Shown in pieces: positions 9,293 to 18,763 of a DNA stretch of 64,000 nt. Numbering within the stretch: position 1 is the first letter of the stretch; each line of letters starts with the position of its first letter. A program made the position numbers and the translations under genes. Below the pieces are notes generated by a model, which was not told the DNA's origin, searched no databases, and saw nothing but the letters and a program-made list of their open reading frames with translations. Where the stretch lies: positions 841,619 through 905,618 of the forward strand of contig PBIN01000014.1 in the NCBI GenBank assembly GCA_002720855.1, in the 5' to 3' direction. Source of the stretch: Rhodospirillaceae bacterium (GTDB lineage Bacteria; Pseudomonadota; Alphaproteobacteria; MPNO01; UBA2964).

Positions 9293-9877
9293 TTACGCGT
9301 GGCCCGCATCGCCAGATAGCATATTAAAGTCGATGCCGATTTTGCCCATAGCCCGCTCCCATTTGGAATCTGGCGTCGTGCCAAACACGAGCTCGTTATC
9401 CGCTGGCACACTGAGCCAACCATTTGCCTGAATTTCCTGATCGAGTTGGCCGGGAGCCCACCCAGCGTAGCCAAGAGCTAGGATACTCCGATCGGGGCCT
9501 TCGCCATCGGCAATAGACTTCAAAATATCAACCGTAGCAGTCAGAGCGACTTCGTCATCAATAACAAGCGTAGCATCCTGTACATAGTCGGCCGAGTGGA
9601 GCACAAATCCACGCCCTGTTTCGACAGGTCCGCCAAAATGAACGCGAATTTCACGATTTGCATTGTCCGCGCTTATGTTGAGCTGGTCGAGAAGTTCCGG
9701 AAAGCTGACGCTCTCAACGATTTTATTAATCACCAGACCCATCGCACCGTCCGAGGTATGGGCGCAAACGTAAACAACTGACCGCATAAAACGGTCGTCC
9801 TGCATTTGGGGCATTGCGATAAGTAAATTGCCTGTCAGGTATGTTGAGTTATCTTCGGATTCCGGTTTGTCTGTCAT
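9293..9877 (-). CDS. YqgE/AlgH family protein (DUF179)
   Basis: The product is a 194-residue member of the UPF0301 family, recognisable from the N-terminal [42 protein letters not shown] and [15 protein letters not shown]. The biochemical role is unresolved; the family is broadly conserved and has been linked to regulation in pseudomonads. It is convergent with the M16 peptidase, with nine bases between the stops. Roughly 120 bases of AT-rich DNA separate it from the divergent dsbD-like gene and probably hold both promoters. Confidence 0.93.
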   Translation of the reverse strand: MTDKPESEDNSTYLTGNLLIAMPQMQDDRFMRSVVYVCAHTSDGAMGLVINKIVESVSFPELLDQLNISADNANREIRVHFGGPVETGRGFVLHSADYVQDATLVIDDEVALTATVDILKSIADGEGPDRSILALGYAGWAPGQLDQEIQANGWLSVPADNELVFGTTPDSKWERAMGKIGIDFNMLSGDAGHA

Positions 9878-9997
9878 ATCAATTCCAGCGTTGACACTGC
9901 AGTGTAACGAATTTGATCAGGACACGCACATTTTACCAATATGTTATGTTCCCTTGCCTATATAATATCCTAACGATGATTCATTAACGAAAAAGCT

Positions 9998-12139
9998 TTG
10001 GCAAATTTAAGGCAAAAAACTCATTTTTCCCGGCTAATTGGCAAATTACTGGTTTTATTTACCTTTTTCGCCGGATCAAACGCGGCTTTTGGCGCCGCGA
10101 GCCCGTGGTGGACAACGGATCACGGGGCGGTTCGTCTTATCGCCGCTAGTAACTCGGCTGGTAAAGCTGAGAAATTGCAACTCGGGTTGCATTTTAAGAT
10201 GAAGCCCGGCTGGAAAATCTATTGGCGTTCGCCCGGCGATGCGGGATTCCCGCCCAGACCAAACTGGACCGGATCACGCAATCTCGCAGATGTTAAAATT
10301 GACTGGCCCGCACCAACGCGATTTAGCGTTACCGGGCTTGAGACACTGGGGTACAAAAAGGAAGTTGTGTTGCCTCTGACGCTCGCCCCAATTCAGCCGG
10401 GGCAGCCGATCAATGTGGCCGCCAAGGTGCCTTATCTCACCTGTGAAGAAATTTGTGTTCCTTACGAGGCAAAGCTGGCCCTCTCTCTTCCGGCAGGTCC
10501 TGAATCCTCATCTCCCGAGGGCTATTTAATCCAAAAATTCAAAGCACTCGTGCCGAAAATTGTCACGCCTCAAAACAGTCTCATCAGTAATGTGTCTGTT
10601 GTCGGGCCTGCAGGCAGCCAGACTTTGCGCGTTGCTGCTGCAATCTCCGGGAATCCCGACCTTCTTATAGAGGGGCCTCGCGGGTTTCGATTTGCAAAGG
10701 CCAAGGTGATTGACCGCGATTCTGAGGGCAAAACCGTACTCGCAGCGTTGGTATCACCCCCGATAAAATCCGTAAAAAGCGGCACTCCGACGGACCTTGT
10801 TGGCAAGGACGTTATTCTGACGCTCCTGGGGGATACAAAAGGCGCGATTGAACTGAAGACCAAACCCGGCGCGGAGTTGGTGATTACAGAGCCACCGCCA
10901 GTCTCTTTTACGACGTTGCTTGGAATTGTCGCTCTGGCTGTGCTTGGCGGGCTTATCCTCAATCTTATGCCGTGTGTGCTGCCCGTACTCTCGCTTAAAA
11001 TGTTGTCAGTGATCGGGCATGGTGGAGAAGAACCCCACATCGTGCGCAAAGGATTTCTTGCGTCAGCAGCCGGTATTCTTGTCTCGTTCTTGATACTGGG
11101 AACAGCCGCAGTAGTGCTTAAAGCTGCTGGCCAGGCGACAGGATGGGGAATTCAGTTTCAACAACCCGTCTTTTTAACAGCGATGGCTGTCGTAGTCGCT
11201 TTATTTGCGGCAAATCTTTGGGGCCTGTTTGAAATCCGTCTTCCTTCGTTCCTATCTGATCGTGCGGCAACCGCAGGCCAAGGACAAGGAATGGCTGGTC
11301 ACTTTGCGACCGGTGCTTTTGCCGCGCTCCTGGCAACGCCTTGTTCCGCGCCGTTTTTGGGTACGGCCGTGGGTTTCGCTCTGGCGCGCGGTGCATTTGA
11401 AATTTATCTCATTTTTACTGCGCTGGGATTGGGTCTGGCTCTACCGTATTTACTCGTTTCCGCCTTTCCGGCATTGGCAAACCGGTTCCCTAAGCCAGGT
11501 CCCTGGATGATTACCTTGCGAAAAATCCTGGCGTTCGCGCTGGCAGCAACTGCTGCTTGGCTTGTCACGGTTCTCGATACCCAGATCGGCCGGACCGCTG
11601 CACTCACCTCAGCCGGATTGCTTGTCGCGCTTGTGCTGGTCATTTCCTTTCACAACAAAGTGGCGGAAAACGCGCGCAAACTTATTGTTTCTGGGGCTGT
11701 TGTCGTCGCGTTGGTCACGGTTCTTGTTCCACCACAATTTGCCCAAACCAACGTACAATCGAATACGGATGCGCTTTGGCAAAAGTTCGATCCTGCAGCG
11801 ATATCCCGCCATGTTTCGGCCGGCAAGACAGTATTCGTTGATGTTACCGCAGATTGGTGCGTGACCTGCAAAGTCAATAAAGCGCTCGTATTGGACACTG
11901 GGGAAATCGTGAAACGACTCAAAAATAGCAATGTCGTCGCGATGAGAGCGGACTGGACTCGGCCCGATCCTGTAATAACGGCATTCCTGCAGCGGTTTAT
12001 GCGTTATGGCATTCCTTTTAATGTGGTTTTTGGACCCAAAGCGCCGCAGGGAATTGTCTTACCCGAATTGTTACGCAAAGATGTGGTGGCTGCTGCGCTC
12101 AATGGTGCGCGAGAAGGCAGAGCTTTAGCTAAACAATAG
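9998..12139 (+). CDS. DsbD/ScsB-type protein-disulfide reductase
   Basis: The product is a 713-residue inner-membrane thiol reductase that carries electrons from cytoplasmic thioredoxin to the periplasm. It has a signal peptide at about residues 1-33, a periplasmic N-terminal domain with the pair Cys149/Cys153 (LTCEEICVP), a membrane core from about 300 to 580 with the redox cysteines Cys326 (LMPCVLP) and Cys449 (ATPCSAPF), and a C-terminal thioredoxin domain with WCVTCK (Cys621 and Cys624). The N-domain type resembles ScsB more than classical DsbD. The start is TTG with a weak ribosome site. Confidence 0.93.
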   Translation: MANLRQKTHFSRLIGKLLVLFTFFAGSNAAFGAASPWWTTDHGAVRLIAASNSAGKAEKLQLGLHFKMKPGWKIYWRSPGDAGFPPRPNWTGSRNLADVKIDWPAPTRFSVTGLETLGYKKEVVLPLTLAPIQPGQPINVAAKVPYLTCEEICVPYEAKLALSLPAGPESSSPEGYLIQKFKALVPKIVTPQNSLISNVSVVGPAGSQTLRVAAAISGNPDLLIEGPRGFRFAKAKVIDRDSEGKTVLAALVSPPIKSVKSGTPTDLVGKDVILTLLGDTKGAIELKTKPGAELVITEPPPVSFTTLLGIVALAVLGGLILNLMPCVLPVLSLKMLSVIGHGGEEPHIVRKGFLASAAGILVSFLILGTAAVVLKAAGQATGWGIQFQQPVFLTAMAVVVALFAANLWGLFEIRLPSFLSDRAATAGQGQGMAGHFATGAFAALLATPCSAPFLGTAVGFALARGAFEIYLIFTALGLGLALPYLLVSAFPALANRFPKPGPWMITLRKILAFALAATAAWLVTVLDTQIGRTAALTSAGLLVALVLVISFHNKVAENARKLIVSGAVVVALVTVLVPPQFAQTNVQSNTDALWQKFDPAAISRHVSAGKTVFVDVTADWCVTCKVNKALVLDTGEIVKRLKNSNVVAMRADWTRPDPVITAFLQRFMRYGIPFNVVFGPKAPQGIVLPELLRKDVVAAALNGAREGRALAKQ

Positions 12140-12261
12140 CGACAATTCTGCCGGGCATCGGGGTGACATCGCTGCCAGCTTCCCCTATCTATTTGTATTG
12201 AAACCGATCCGGCAATTAATAAATGTCGCCGATCATTTAATTATTTCAGAGGAGTACGGAG

Positions 12262-12741
12262 ATGACCGTCCAAGAAGGTGAAAAAGTTCCAGCTGCAACC
12301 TTTAAAGTTATGGGTCCAGACGGGCCCGCAGATATGACGAGCGACGAATTATTCGCTGGCAAAACAGTTGCTCTGTTTTCGGTGCCCGGGGCGTTTACGC
12401 CCACCTGTTCCGCGAAACACCTTCCCGGATTTGTCGAAAAATCAGCTGAATTAAAGGCAAAGGGGGTCGACTCCATTGCCTGCACGGCTGCAAATGATGT
12501 CTTTGTCATGGATGCCTGGGGTAAAGATCAGGATGTTGGCGAAATCATGATGTTGGCCGACGGTAGTGCCGATTTTGCGAAAGCCTTAGGCCTTGAACTT
12601 GATCTTACTGGGCGCGGCATGGGTATGAGAGCGCAAAGATATTCGATGGTCGTCAAGGATGGTGTCATCGATAAATTAAACGTCGAAGAAGGCGGTGCCT
12701 TTGAAGTTTCGAGCGCTGAACACATGCTTGGACAGCTGTAA
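12262..12741 (+). CDS. Peroxiredoxin, Prx5 type
   Basis: The product is a 159-residue thiol peroxidase with the peroxidatic Cys49 in PGAFTPTCSAKHLPGF, the motif of the Prx5/AhpC-TSA redoxin group. Another cysteine is Cys74 (SIACTAAND), as in many atypical Prx5 enzymes. It would reduce hydrogen peroxide and organic peroxides in the cytoplasm. The start ATG has a good site (AGAGGAG). The DsbD-like reductase precedes it by 122 bases, probably as a separate unit. Confidence 0.96.
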   Translation: MTVQEGEKVPAATFKVMGPDGPADMTSDELFAGKTVALFSVPGAFTPTCSAKHLPGFVEKSAELKAKGVDSIACTAANDVFVMDAWGKDQDVGEIMMLADGSADFAKALGLELDLTGRGMGMRAQRYSMVVKDGVIDKLNVEEGGAFEVSSAEHMLGQL

Positions 12742-12763
12742 AACATCTACAAATATCGATCTT

Positions 12764-13024
12764 AAAAGGTGGTGCCTTAGTGGTGCTGCCTATTTCTTTT
12801 GGCACGCGCGGTCGCAGGTTGATGAAACCGGTACACTCGAAAAATTCAAACGGATGACGTCAAATTTAATCGAACCTACAGTTTCGCAAAACAACGGACG
12901 AATATTCAAGACAATGGAGGATAGGTTTCTGGCGGAATTTGCCAGTGCAATTGACGCTCTCAACGCTTCCGTCGAAATCCAAAATGCTCTTAGCGAAGAA
13001 AACGCAAAATTGCCTAGAGAGTAA
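12764..13024 (+). pseudogene. Remnant of a class III adenylate/guanylate cyclase domain
   Basis: Translated in one frame this stretch aligns with the first 85 or so residues of a class III cyclase domain. GAAYFFWHARSQ corresponds to the usual AADVVGYSRLM. It is followed by DETGTLEKFKR, LIEPTVSQNNGRIFKT, LAEFASAIDALNASVEIQ and ALSEENAKLP. The first metal-binding aspartate is replaced by tyrosine and the GDG turn reads EDR. The domain stops at a TAA before the GINLGD region. No start codon with a ribosome site leads into it; the frame opens inside the peroxiredoxin gene. I read it as a decayed fragment. Confidence 0.65.
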
Positions 13025-13091
13025 GCACCTGGAAAGGGGTCGTCGTTCATTGCGCGCTGTAGGGCTGCCGGAGTAAGCGCCACGGCCTTAA

Positions 13092-13562
13092 TCACTGGCT
13101 AATAAAATCGTGCATTCCAAGAATCATGTTTACATTTTGACCATCATCGCTGAGGGGTAGCAAAAGCGCTTTGTACATGATGTATTTTCGCGTTTCGTGA
13201 AGCCAATCGAGACTCGCTTCTCGATAAAACAAGTGGCCCTGGTCCCGAACGATACGATAGGGTACCAAGACATTTTCTGCTCTTTCTCCCATTACATCTG
13301 CGGGTGTGAGTCCTTTCATTGAACCGCGGCCGTAGCGTTCTTCGATCAGGCTGCCCACCAGCCGATAACGAAAATCGTCGTCAGAAACCTCAATGAGAAA
13401 AACAGTAGGCAGGAAACGTGGCACCGCCATGGGGTCAAAAGCATCGCGCGACGGAAATCGATCATCATCGCTGAGCGATTTCCAATATGAAAAAAATTCT
13501 TTTAGGGCTGCACTGCTGATTACAGCCTCAATTTCATCTGCGGTACCAGACTTATCAAACAA
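13092..13562 (-). CDS. PAS domain protein (PAS_5 family)
   Basis: The product is a 156-residue single-domain protein. The segment FDPMAVPRFLPTVFLIEV followed by DFRYRLVGSLIEERYGR is the signature of PAS_5, a family abundant in Rhodospirillales-type bacteria. No output domain is attached, so it may sense a ligand and act through a partner. The C-terminal part (YKALLLPLSDDGQNVNMILG) completes the PAS sheet. It is monocistronic, 46 bases downstream of the methyltransferase that ends the ispH operon. Confidence 0.82.
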   Translation of the reverse strand: MFDKSGTADEIEAVISSAALKEFFSYWKSLSDDDRFPSRDAFDPMAVPRFLPTVFLIEVSDDDFRYRLVGSLIEERYGRGSMKGLTPADVMGERAENVLVPYRIVRDQGHLFYREASLDWLHETRKYIMYKALLLPLSDDGQNVNMILGMHDFISQ

Positions 13563-13608
13563 GGCTGGCCTCCAATTTTTTTAGTATTTCTTCTGCTTAC
13601 ACCGCTGG

Positions 13609-14091
13609 TTACAGCCAACGCCTTATTCTTGCACGAAATTGTGTGTATTCATCACCAAATTTTTCTTCGAGGTAGTGTTCTTCTCTCTTTATGACACCGT
13701 AATGGAGAACAAACACGCAAGGTAAAAGACATGCGAGCGTCGCAACCTTTCCGAAGGCGATGGCAATACCTGCATACAGAAGGCTTGCGGCCAAATACAT
13801 AGGGTTTCGGGAGAAACGATAGGGACCGTCAGTCACGAGGGTTGTTGCGGGCTTTCTGACATCGACATGTGTTTTTGATTTAATAAATTGCGCAAGGGCC
13901 CAACACACGATGAAAGCGCCAACTGCTACCAAAACCCATCCCACTGGATGGCGGTAACCGTGGAAATCCAGTGAGTGACTCAATGCTCTATCGGTTATTA
14001 TGCCGATGATAAAAAACGTCCCATAGATGACTGGCGGAAAGGTAATCACATTAGGGGAATCAGCTTCAACCGGTTTCGTATCCTCGTTCAT
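13609..14091 (-). CDS. Isoprenylcysteine carboxyl methyltransferase/PEMT-like membrane methyltransferase
   Basis: The product is 160 residues with about four membrane spans. The conserved C-terminal methyltransferase motif reads [11 protein letters not shown], then [25 protein letters not shown]. Bacterial members methylate small lipophilic substrates; the true substrate here is unknown. The start overlaps the rnhA stop by ATGA, so it belongs to the ispH-thrB-rnhA transcription unit. Confidence 0.87.
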   Translation of the reverse strand: MNEDTKPVEADSPNVITFPPVIYGTFFIIGIITDRALSHSLDFHGYRHPVGWVLVAVGAFIVCWALAQFIKSKTHVDVRKPATTLVTDGPYRFSRNPMYLAASLLYAGIAIAFGKVATLACLLPCVFVLHYGVIKREEHYLEEKFGDEYTQFRARIRRWL

Positions 14092-14564
14092 AGTTCGCCC
14101 CGCGCTTCGTCGGCGCCGCGACGGGCCAGCTCATCGGCTCGCTCATTGTCGGGATGACCGGCGTGGCCTTTTACCCACCGCCAATCTATTTCGTGCATTC
14201 CGACAGCAACGTCGAGCGCTTGCCACAAATCGACATTTTTTACAGGCTTCTTCGCTGCCGTTTTCCAATTTCGCGCTTTCCAGCCGGCGATCCAGCTTGT
14301 GATGCCTTCCTTGACATAGGTGCTGTCAGTATAGAGGACCGCTTTTACAGGCCGCTTTAAGGTCTCCAATGCCTTAATGGCCGCTGTAAGTTCCATGCGG
14401 TTGTTCGTCGTTTCCTCTTCGCCACCCCAAATTTCACGTTCTTCGCCGCGCCAACGTAAGATCGCACCCCAGCCACCAGGACCAGGGTTCCCGCTACAGG
14501 CACCATCGGTAAAAATTTCCACGGTGCCCGACGGAGTTTTCGAGGGAGCGTCCTGATCGGCCAT
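14088..14564 (-). CDS. rnhA: Ribonuclease HI
   Basis: The product is a 158-residue enzyme that degrades RNA in RNA/DNA hybrids. The active-site pattern is present: [17 protein letters not shown] (first aspartate about residue 20), the glutamate in [10 protein letters not shown], the aspartate in [11 protein letters not shown], and the late [15 protein letters not shown] loop with the histidine and final aspartate. It lies three bases after thrB and overlaps the next gene, the common alphaproteobacterial order thrB-rnhA. A second RNase H (rnhB) is at 27.3 kb. Confidence 0.97.
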   Translation of the reverse strand: MADQDAPSKTPSGTVEIFTDGACSGNPGPGGWGAILRWRGEEREIWGGEEETTNNRMELTAAIKALETLKRPVKAVLYTDSTYVKEGITSWIAGWKARNWKTAAKKPVKNVDLWQALDVAVGMHEIDWRWVKGHAGHPDNERADELARRGADEARGEL

Positions 14565-14567
14565 TAC

Positions 14568-15539
14568 TCACATTTCTCCGGCCAGGCCATACGCACTTTG
14601 GTCGTCAGCTTGTTGGTGAAATCGCAATTTTTGAAGATATTCCAGCGGGTCCTTAGGATTAACCAGGGCGCCCGGAGGGTGGTTCAACAGGTCATAAAGG
14701 CGTGTCAGCAGAAACCGCAAAGCGCTGCCCCTGGCGAGGAGCGGTAAAGCGGTGATTTCCGCTTCTTCCAACATTCTTGCTGAATTGTATCCTTTGACCA
14801 AATTATGCGCCTTGGTGATGTTGAAACTGCCGTCATCTTCGAAGCACCAGGCATTGAGGCATATAGCGATTTCGTAGGCAAATGAACCGTTGCAGGCGAA
14901 GTAAAAATCAATGATGCCGCTAAGGTCATTGCCATGAAAAAAGACGTTGTCCGGGAACAGATCGGCGTGAATGATCCCGCCAGGCAAATCGGCGGGCCAA
15001 TTCTCGTCTAGGTATGTCAGTTCGGATTCAATTTTTGAGGCTAATCCAGTGTCTATTTCGTCAGCTCGATCTTTGGTTTGGTCAAATAGTTGCTGCCATG
15101 CTTTTCTATCCAGACCATTCTTCCGACTAAGGCCAAAGCCGTCCGCTGCAAGGTGCATCTTGGCGGCGGCGACGCCAACCTCTCGGCAATGATCGGAGTT
15201 TATACGTTTCGGCCACATACCTGATAGAAAACTGATCATGGCTGCCGGTTTACCGTTCAATTCGCGCAAAGCGACGCCATCGGGCGCATGTATTGGAGTA
15301 GGGCAGGGAAAATTGCGTTCGGCAAGATGTTCCATTAGACCCAGAAAGAAAGGTAAGTCCTCGGGCTGAACCCGTTTTTCATACAGGGTCAAAATAAAAT
15401 TGCCACGATCCGTTTGCAGCAAATAATTAGAATTTTCGACGCCTTCGGCGATACCTTTGCAGGATTGAATGTCACCGATGTCGTATTCCGCAACGAAGGA
15501 TACGAGATCCTCGTCGGATACTTCGGTGTAAACAGCCAT
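14568..15539 (-). CDS. thrB: Homoserine kinase (choline kinase-like family)
   Basis: The product is a 323-residue member of the aminoglycoside phosphotransferase-like ThrB family found in alphaproteobacteria and pseudomonads, unrelated to the GHMP kinase of E. coli. The N-terminal MAVYTEVSDEDL, the NYLLQT segment, the Brenner-type catalytic loop IIHADLFPDNVFF and SGIIDFYFACNG (metal-binding aspartate) are all visible. It phosphorylates homoserine for ThrC, which is encoded at 6.6 kb. It sits between ispH and rnhA in a tight operon. Confidence 0.96.
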   Translation of the reverse strand: MAVYTEVSDEDLVSFVAEYDIGDIQSCKGIAEGVENSNYLLQTDRGNFILTLYEKRVQPEDLPFFLGLMEHLAERNFPCPTPIHAPDGVALRELNGKPAAMISFLSGMWPKRINSDHCREVGVAAAKMHLAADGFGLSRKNGLDRKAWQQLFDQTKDRADEIDTGLASKIESELTYLDENWPADLPGGIIHADLFPDNVFFHGNDLSGIIDFYFACNGSFAYEIAICLNAWCFEDDGSFNITKAHNLVKGYNSARMLEEAEITALPLLARGSALRFLLTRLYDLLNHPPGALVNPKDPLEYLQKLRFHQQADDQSAYGLAGEM

Positions 15540-15587
15540 GTGACTATAAAATATCCATCATGGAAAACTTGAATGCTCAGGCATTTT

Positions 15588-16532
15588 TCATGCTGATAGG
15601 GAATTGGGAAGACTGAAATGTACGTTTTCGGATGTAACAGCGACTTCCTCGACACTTACATTGAAATTCTCTCTTAACAAAGAAATCAGTTCCTGTACGA
15701 GAAGTTCTGGCGCAGAAGCACCAGCAGTCACACCAACCGTTTTGACATTTTCGAGCCAGTCGACATCGAATTCATCGGCCCGCTCGATAAGAATCGATTT
15801 CGGGCAACCTGCCGCCTTTGCAACTTCTGCCAGCCGGGCGGAGTTTGAAGAATTGGGTGCGCCCAAAACAATAAACGCGTCGCAATCAGGCGTCAGGGCT
15901 TTTACAGCCGCCTGGCGATTCGTTGTGGCATAACAAATATCCTCTTTCCGGGGTGCCTCTATGCTTGGAAATCGTTCTTGAAGAGCCGCGATGATTTCCG
16001 AAGTATCGTCAACCGAAAGTGTCGTTTGGGTCACATAAGATAAATTTTCGGGGTGGGATACTTCTACCGTTTTGGCCTGTTCAACGGTCTCTACCAGACG
16101 AATTTCACCATCGGGCAGTTGCCCGAGCGTCCCGATGACTTCTGGGTGTCCAGCGTGTCCAATAAGCAGGACGCTGCGGCCCGCACCGCGGTGACGCTTG
16201 GCATCAACATGGACCTTGGTAACCAATGGGCACGTTGCATCGATGTGCACCATATTCCGGTTTTGAGCAGCTTCCGGTACCGATTTTGGAACGCCGTGGG
16301 CTGAAAAGATTACCGGCGCGTCGTCGGGCACCTCATCGAGCTCCTCAACGAAAATTGCGCCTTTATCTCGTAATTCATCAACGACAAACTTGTTGTGCAC
16401 AATCTCATGACGCACGTAAACCGGCGCGCCGAATTTCTCCAATGCCTTTTCAACGATCTCAATCGCCCTGTCGACGCCAGCGCAAAACCCGCGTGGCCCA
16501 GCGAGTTTTATGGTAAGCTCTTGTTTCGACAT
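15588..16532 (-). CDS. ispH: 4-hydroxy-3-methylbut-2-enyl diphosphate reductase
   Basis: The product is the last enzyme of the MEP isoprenoid pathway, an iron-sulfur reductase that makes IPP and DMAPP. The three cluster cysteines are in [24 protein letters not shown] and CYATTNRQ, and the [10 protein letters not shown] and SAHGVP motifs carry the substrate-binding histidines. I start at the ATG giving [15 protein letters not shown], which matches family members; a GTG five codons upstream (16547) is also possible. IspE of the same pathway is encoded at 40 kb. Confidence 0.96.
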   Translation of the reverse strand: MSKQELTIKLAGPRGFCAGVDRAIEIVEKALEKFGAPVYVRHEIVHNKFVVDELRDKGAIFVEELDEVPDDAPVIFSAHGVPKSVPEAAQNRNMVHIDATCPLVTKVHVDAKRHRGAGRSVLLIGHAGHPEVIGTLGQLPDGEIRLVETVEQAKTVEVSHPENLSYVTQTTLSVDDTSEIIAALQERFPSIEAPRKEDICYATTNRQAAVKALTPDCDAFIVLGAPNSSNSARLAEVAKAAGCPKSILIERADEFDVDWLENVKTVGVTAGASAPELLVQELISLLRENFNVSVEEVAVTSENVHFSLPNSLSA

Positions 16533-16686
16533 CTTCTTGATTGGCACCTTTGCTCACATCTAGTCGTAATATGTTGCTTTACTTGAGAAAACTCAACACC
16601 TCCTCTAGAGTTTACCTTATAAAAGAAGAATACGTATGCATTGTTTTTTGTGCGGTAAAAAAGCGCGGCAACCGAAAGGAAAATTG

Positions 16687-16818
16687 ATGACCGAGTGCAC
16701 AACAGTCGAAAAAATTGCCTGTCGCATAGCCGCTGAAATGGGTAATGCATTTCGACATCGCGAGCGCGTGAAAGGTGCTTCGCAGTATTTTCGCAATATT
16801 ACTCAAGATTATCTTTAA
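16687..16818 (+). CDS. Possible small protein, 43 residues, function unknown
   Basis: A short ORF with a convincing ribosome site (AAAGGA at 16675-16680, six bases before ATG) encodes MTECTTVEKIACRIAAEMG followed by a basic stretch (RHRERVKG) and an aromatic tail. I recognise no family. It fills most of the otherwise empty 286-base gap between ispH and the lipoprotein gene and ends 15 bases before the latter, so it could be a leader or small protein co-transcribed with it. Chance cannot be excluded. Confidence 0.33.
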   Translation: MTECTTVEKIACRIAAEMGNAFRHRERVKGASQYFRNITQDYL

Positions 16819-16833
16819 GAACGGCCCTCTCGC

Positions 16834-17421
16834 GTGAACCAGATTTCTATCGGAGTTTTTCCTCGTCAAATCGTTTCATTATGGCGCCACTGGATGTTGG
16901 CGGCCCTAGTCGTTCCCCTCTTGGCAGGCTGCGGCGCCTTGGGGTCGAAAAAGCCACCTCCGCGTTGTCCAGAGATATTTTTACTCAAGAACGCGAATAG
17001 TGTTACTTACTTCAAACCCGGGCCTGGTCGCGATATTACAGATGTTTTGGCCACGATTAGGATTGTCGATTTCAGGGGAGAATGCCAGTACAACAGGAAG
17101 CGAACAAAAGCGCTTATCGCTTTGAATGTTGCTTTTGATGTTCGACGCGGCCCGGCTGATAGAAGCAAGACCACGGATTTTCGCTACTTTGTTGCTATCC
17201 CTAAATTTCATCCTTCACCTCAGGGAAAGAGCGTCTTTCCTCTAAGGGCGAAATTTGAGGGCAATCAAACACGTCTATCCATTCTTGATGAGGTACGGTT
17301 GGAAATCCCGATGCCTCCTTTTCCCAAGGTGGATGAATATTCCGTATATATGGGTATTCAACTTACGCCGCAGCAGCTCGAATATAACCGCTTGCAGGCT
17401 AACCGAAAGCGGCGCCGCTAG
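16834..17421 (+). CDS. Conserved lipoprotein of unknown function
   Basis: The product is 195 residues starting at GTG. A membrane-like signal segment ends in the lipobox LLAGCG (cysteine near residue 33), so the protein should be lipidated and tethered in the envelope. The mature part is about 160 residues with alternating beta-type hydrophobicity and a strongly basic C-terminus (NRLQANRKRRR). I do not recognise a functional domain. It is convergent with the ATP synthase b gene, 28 bases apart. Confidence 0.75.
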   Translation: MNQISIGVFPRQIVSLWRHWMLAALVVPLLAGCGALGSKKPPPRCPEIFLLKNANSVTYFKPGPGRDITDVLATIRIVDFRGECQYNRKRTKALIALNVAFDVRRGPADRSKTTDFRYFVAIPKFHPSPQGKSVFPLRAKFEGNQTRLSILDEVRLEIPMPPFPKVDEYSVYMGIQLTPQQLEYNRLQANRKRRR

Positions 17422-17449
17422 TCAGATTCAGTTCGAATATTGAGAGGCG

Positions 17450-17938
17450 TTAGTGCAGTTTGCCAGGGAGTTCGGCGATTGCATTGTCGATCAATTGCGC
17501 AGCCGCCGCGTCATCAAGTTTCTCATTAAGAATGCGCTGGGTTGCCGCGACCGCGACATCGATCGCTGTGTTGCGAACAGCCTGCATTGCATCTGCTTCC
17601 GCTTGAGAAATTTTGTCCATGGCAAGCTGTTCGCGGCGTTTCAGCGACTCTTCCAGAGCCTCTGCCGCCTCTTGGGCTGTGCGTTCTGCTTCAGCTTGCG
17701 CATTGGCCAGCATTTCGTCGACTTCGCGAGTGGCCTCGCGCTGTTTGCGCTGATAATCAGCCAACAAGTGCTGGACCTCTTCTCTGAGGCTTGCCGCTTC
17801 ATCAAGGCTCGCTTTGATTTTGTCTGCGCGGTCGTCCAGGCTGGTTGTAATTGCTTTCCAAGCTGGTTTGGCAAGGATCGCAATGAGCAACAGGAAGCCA
17901 GCGGCAACCCAAAACTCCGGCGTCTGTAACTGAGCCAT
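17450..17938 (-). CDS. atpF: ATP synthase Fo subunit b
   Basis: The product is a 162-residue stator subunit with a single N-terminal membrane span (about residues 8-25) followed by a long charged coiled coil rich in Ala, Glu, Lys and Arg. It is the last gene of the Fo operon and its start overlaps the preceding b' stop by one base (TGATG). Alphaproteobacteria use a b/b' heterodimer rather than a b homodimer. The order a-c-b'-b identifies this copy as b. Confidence 0.94.
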   Translation of the reverse strand: MAQLQTPEFWVAAGFLLLIAILAKPAWKAITTSLDDRADKIKASLDEAASLREEVQHLLADYQRKQREATREVDEMLANAQAEAERTAQEAAEALEESLKRREQLAMDKISQAEADAMQAVRNTAIDVAVAATQRILNEKLDDAAAAQLIDNAIAELPGKLH

Positions 17939-18432
17939 CAGCGTTGCTCCTCATCAAAGACAGCACCAACAGCGGCTTCCGCCTCGGAATCCGAAACTTC
18001 GCGTCCGATCAATCGTCCAGCCGCTGCCTGCGTTACTTCCGTTGCTACGGTACGGATATTTTTCAAAGCCTCTTCCTTTGCAGCAACGATACGTGCTTCT
18101 GCGTCAGAAGTTTGTGCAGCGAGCTTTTCCGTTAGAGCGGCATGCTGTTCCGCGGCATCCGCTGCTATCTTCTCGCCTGCCGCCCTGATCGTTTCCTGTG
18201 CTTTGCTTCGACCTTCGGCGACGGTTTGCTCATATGCTTCTTTGACAGCCTCGGCTTCCTTCCTTAGTTGCTCCGCCTTTTCGAGATCATCATCAATCCG
18301 CTCTTGCCGGTCCTGCAGGACTCCGCCGATTTTCGGCAGGATAATCTTCCACATAACCAGATAAAGCAGAACGAACGTTACCAGCAGCCAAAAAAGCTGC
18401 GGAGCAAATGTTGTTGGGTCCAATTGCGGCAT
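17938..18432 (-). CDS. ATP synthase Fo subunit b'
   Basis: The product is a 164-residue peripheral-stalk subunit with an N-terminal extension (MPQLDPTTFAPQLFWLLVTF) that enters one membrane span, then the PKIGGVLQDRQERIDDDLEKA segment typical of the first of two b-type subunits in phototrophic and alphaproteobacterial operons. The rest is coiled coil. It lies 35 bases after atpE and overlaps atpF by one base. It is commonly labelled atpG or atpF2. Confidence 0.93.
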   Translation of the reverse strand: MPQLDPTTFAPQLFWLLVTFVLLYLVMWKIILPKIGGVLQDRQERIDDDLEKAEQLRKEAEAVKEAYEQTVAEGRSKAQETIRAAGEKIAADAAEQHAALTEKLAAQTSDAEARIVAAKEEALKNIRTVATEVTQAAAGRLIGREVSDSEAEAAVGAVFDEEQR

Positions 18433-18467
18433 CTAACACCGTCTCTCAAAAGGGTTCCTGTTGAGAT

Positions 18468-18692
18468 CTAACCGAAGAGCAAAATAAGAGAAATCAGGAG
18501 TGCAAACAAAGCAACGGCTTCGACCAGCGCAAATCCCAGCAACGTAGTGCCAAAAAGTGGTTTTTGCATCGATGGATTACGGCCGACAGCATTAATATAT
18601 GCACCGAATATGGTGCCGATTCCGATACCGGAACCGATAACGCCGATTACTGCCAGTCCTGCGCCTAGGGCCTTTGCGGCATCAATTTCCAT
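18468..18692 (-). CDS. atpE: ATP synthase Fo subunit c
   Basis: The product is a 74-residue proteolipid hairpin forming the rotor ring. It has two hydrophobic helices joined by the polar loop GRNPSMQKP, and the proton-binding glutamate lies in GFALVEAVALFALL of the second helix (about residue 58). The glycine-rich first helix (GSGIGIG) is typical. No sodium-binding signature (extra Gln/Ser near the glutamate) stands out, so proton coupling is expected. Confidence 0.97.
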   Translation of the reverse strand: MEIDAAKALGAGLAVIGVIGSGIGIGTIFGAYINAVGRNPSMQKPLFGTTLLGFALVEAVALFALLISLILLFG

Positions 18693-18763
18693 AATAATAA
18701 TTCCTTTCTACTACCTAGTTGTTTGTCAAAATCCGAAGTGTGCGAATTGCTGTCCTTAGATCG

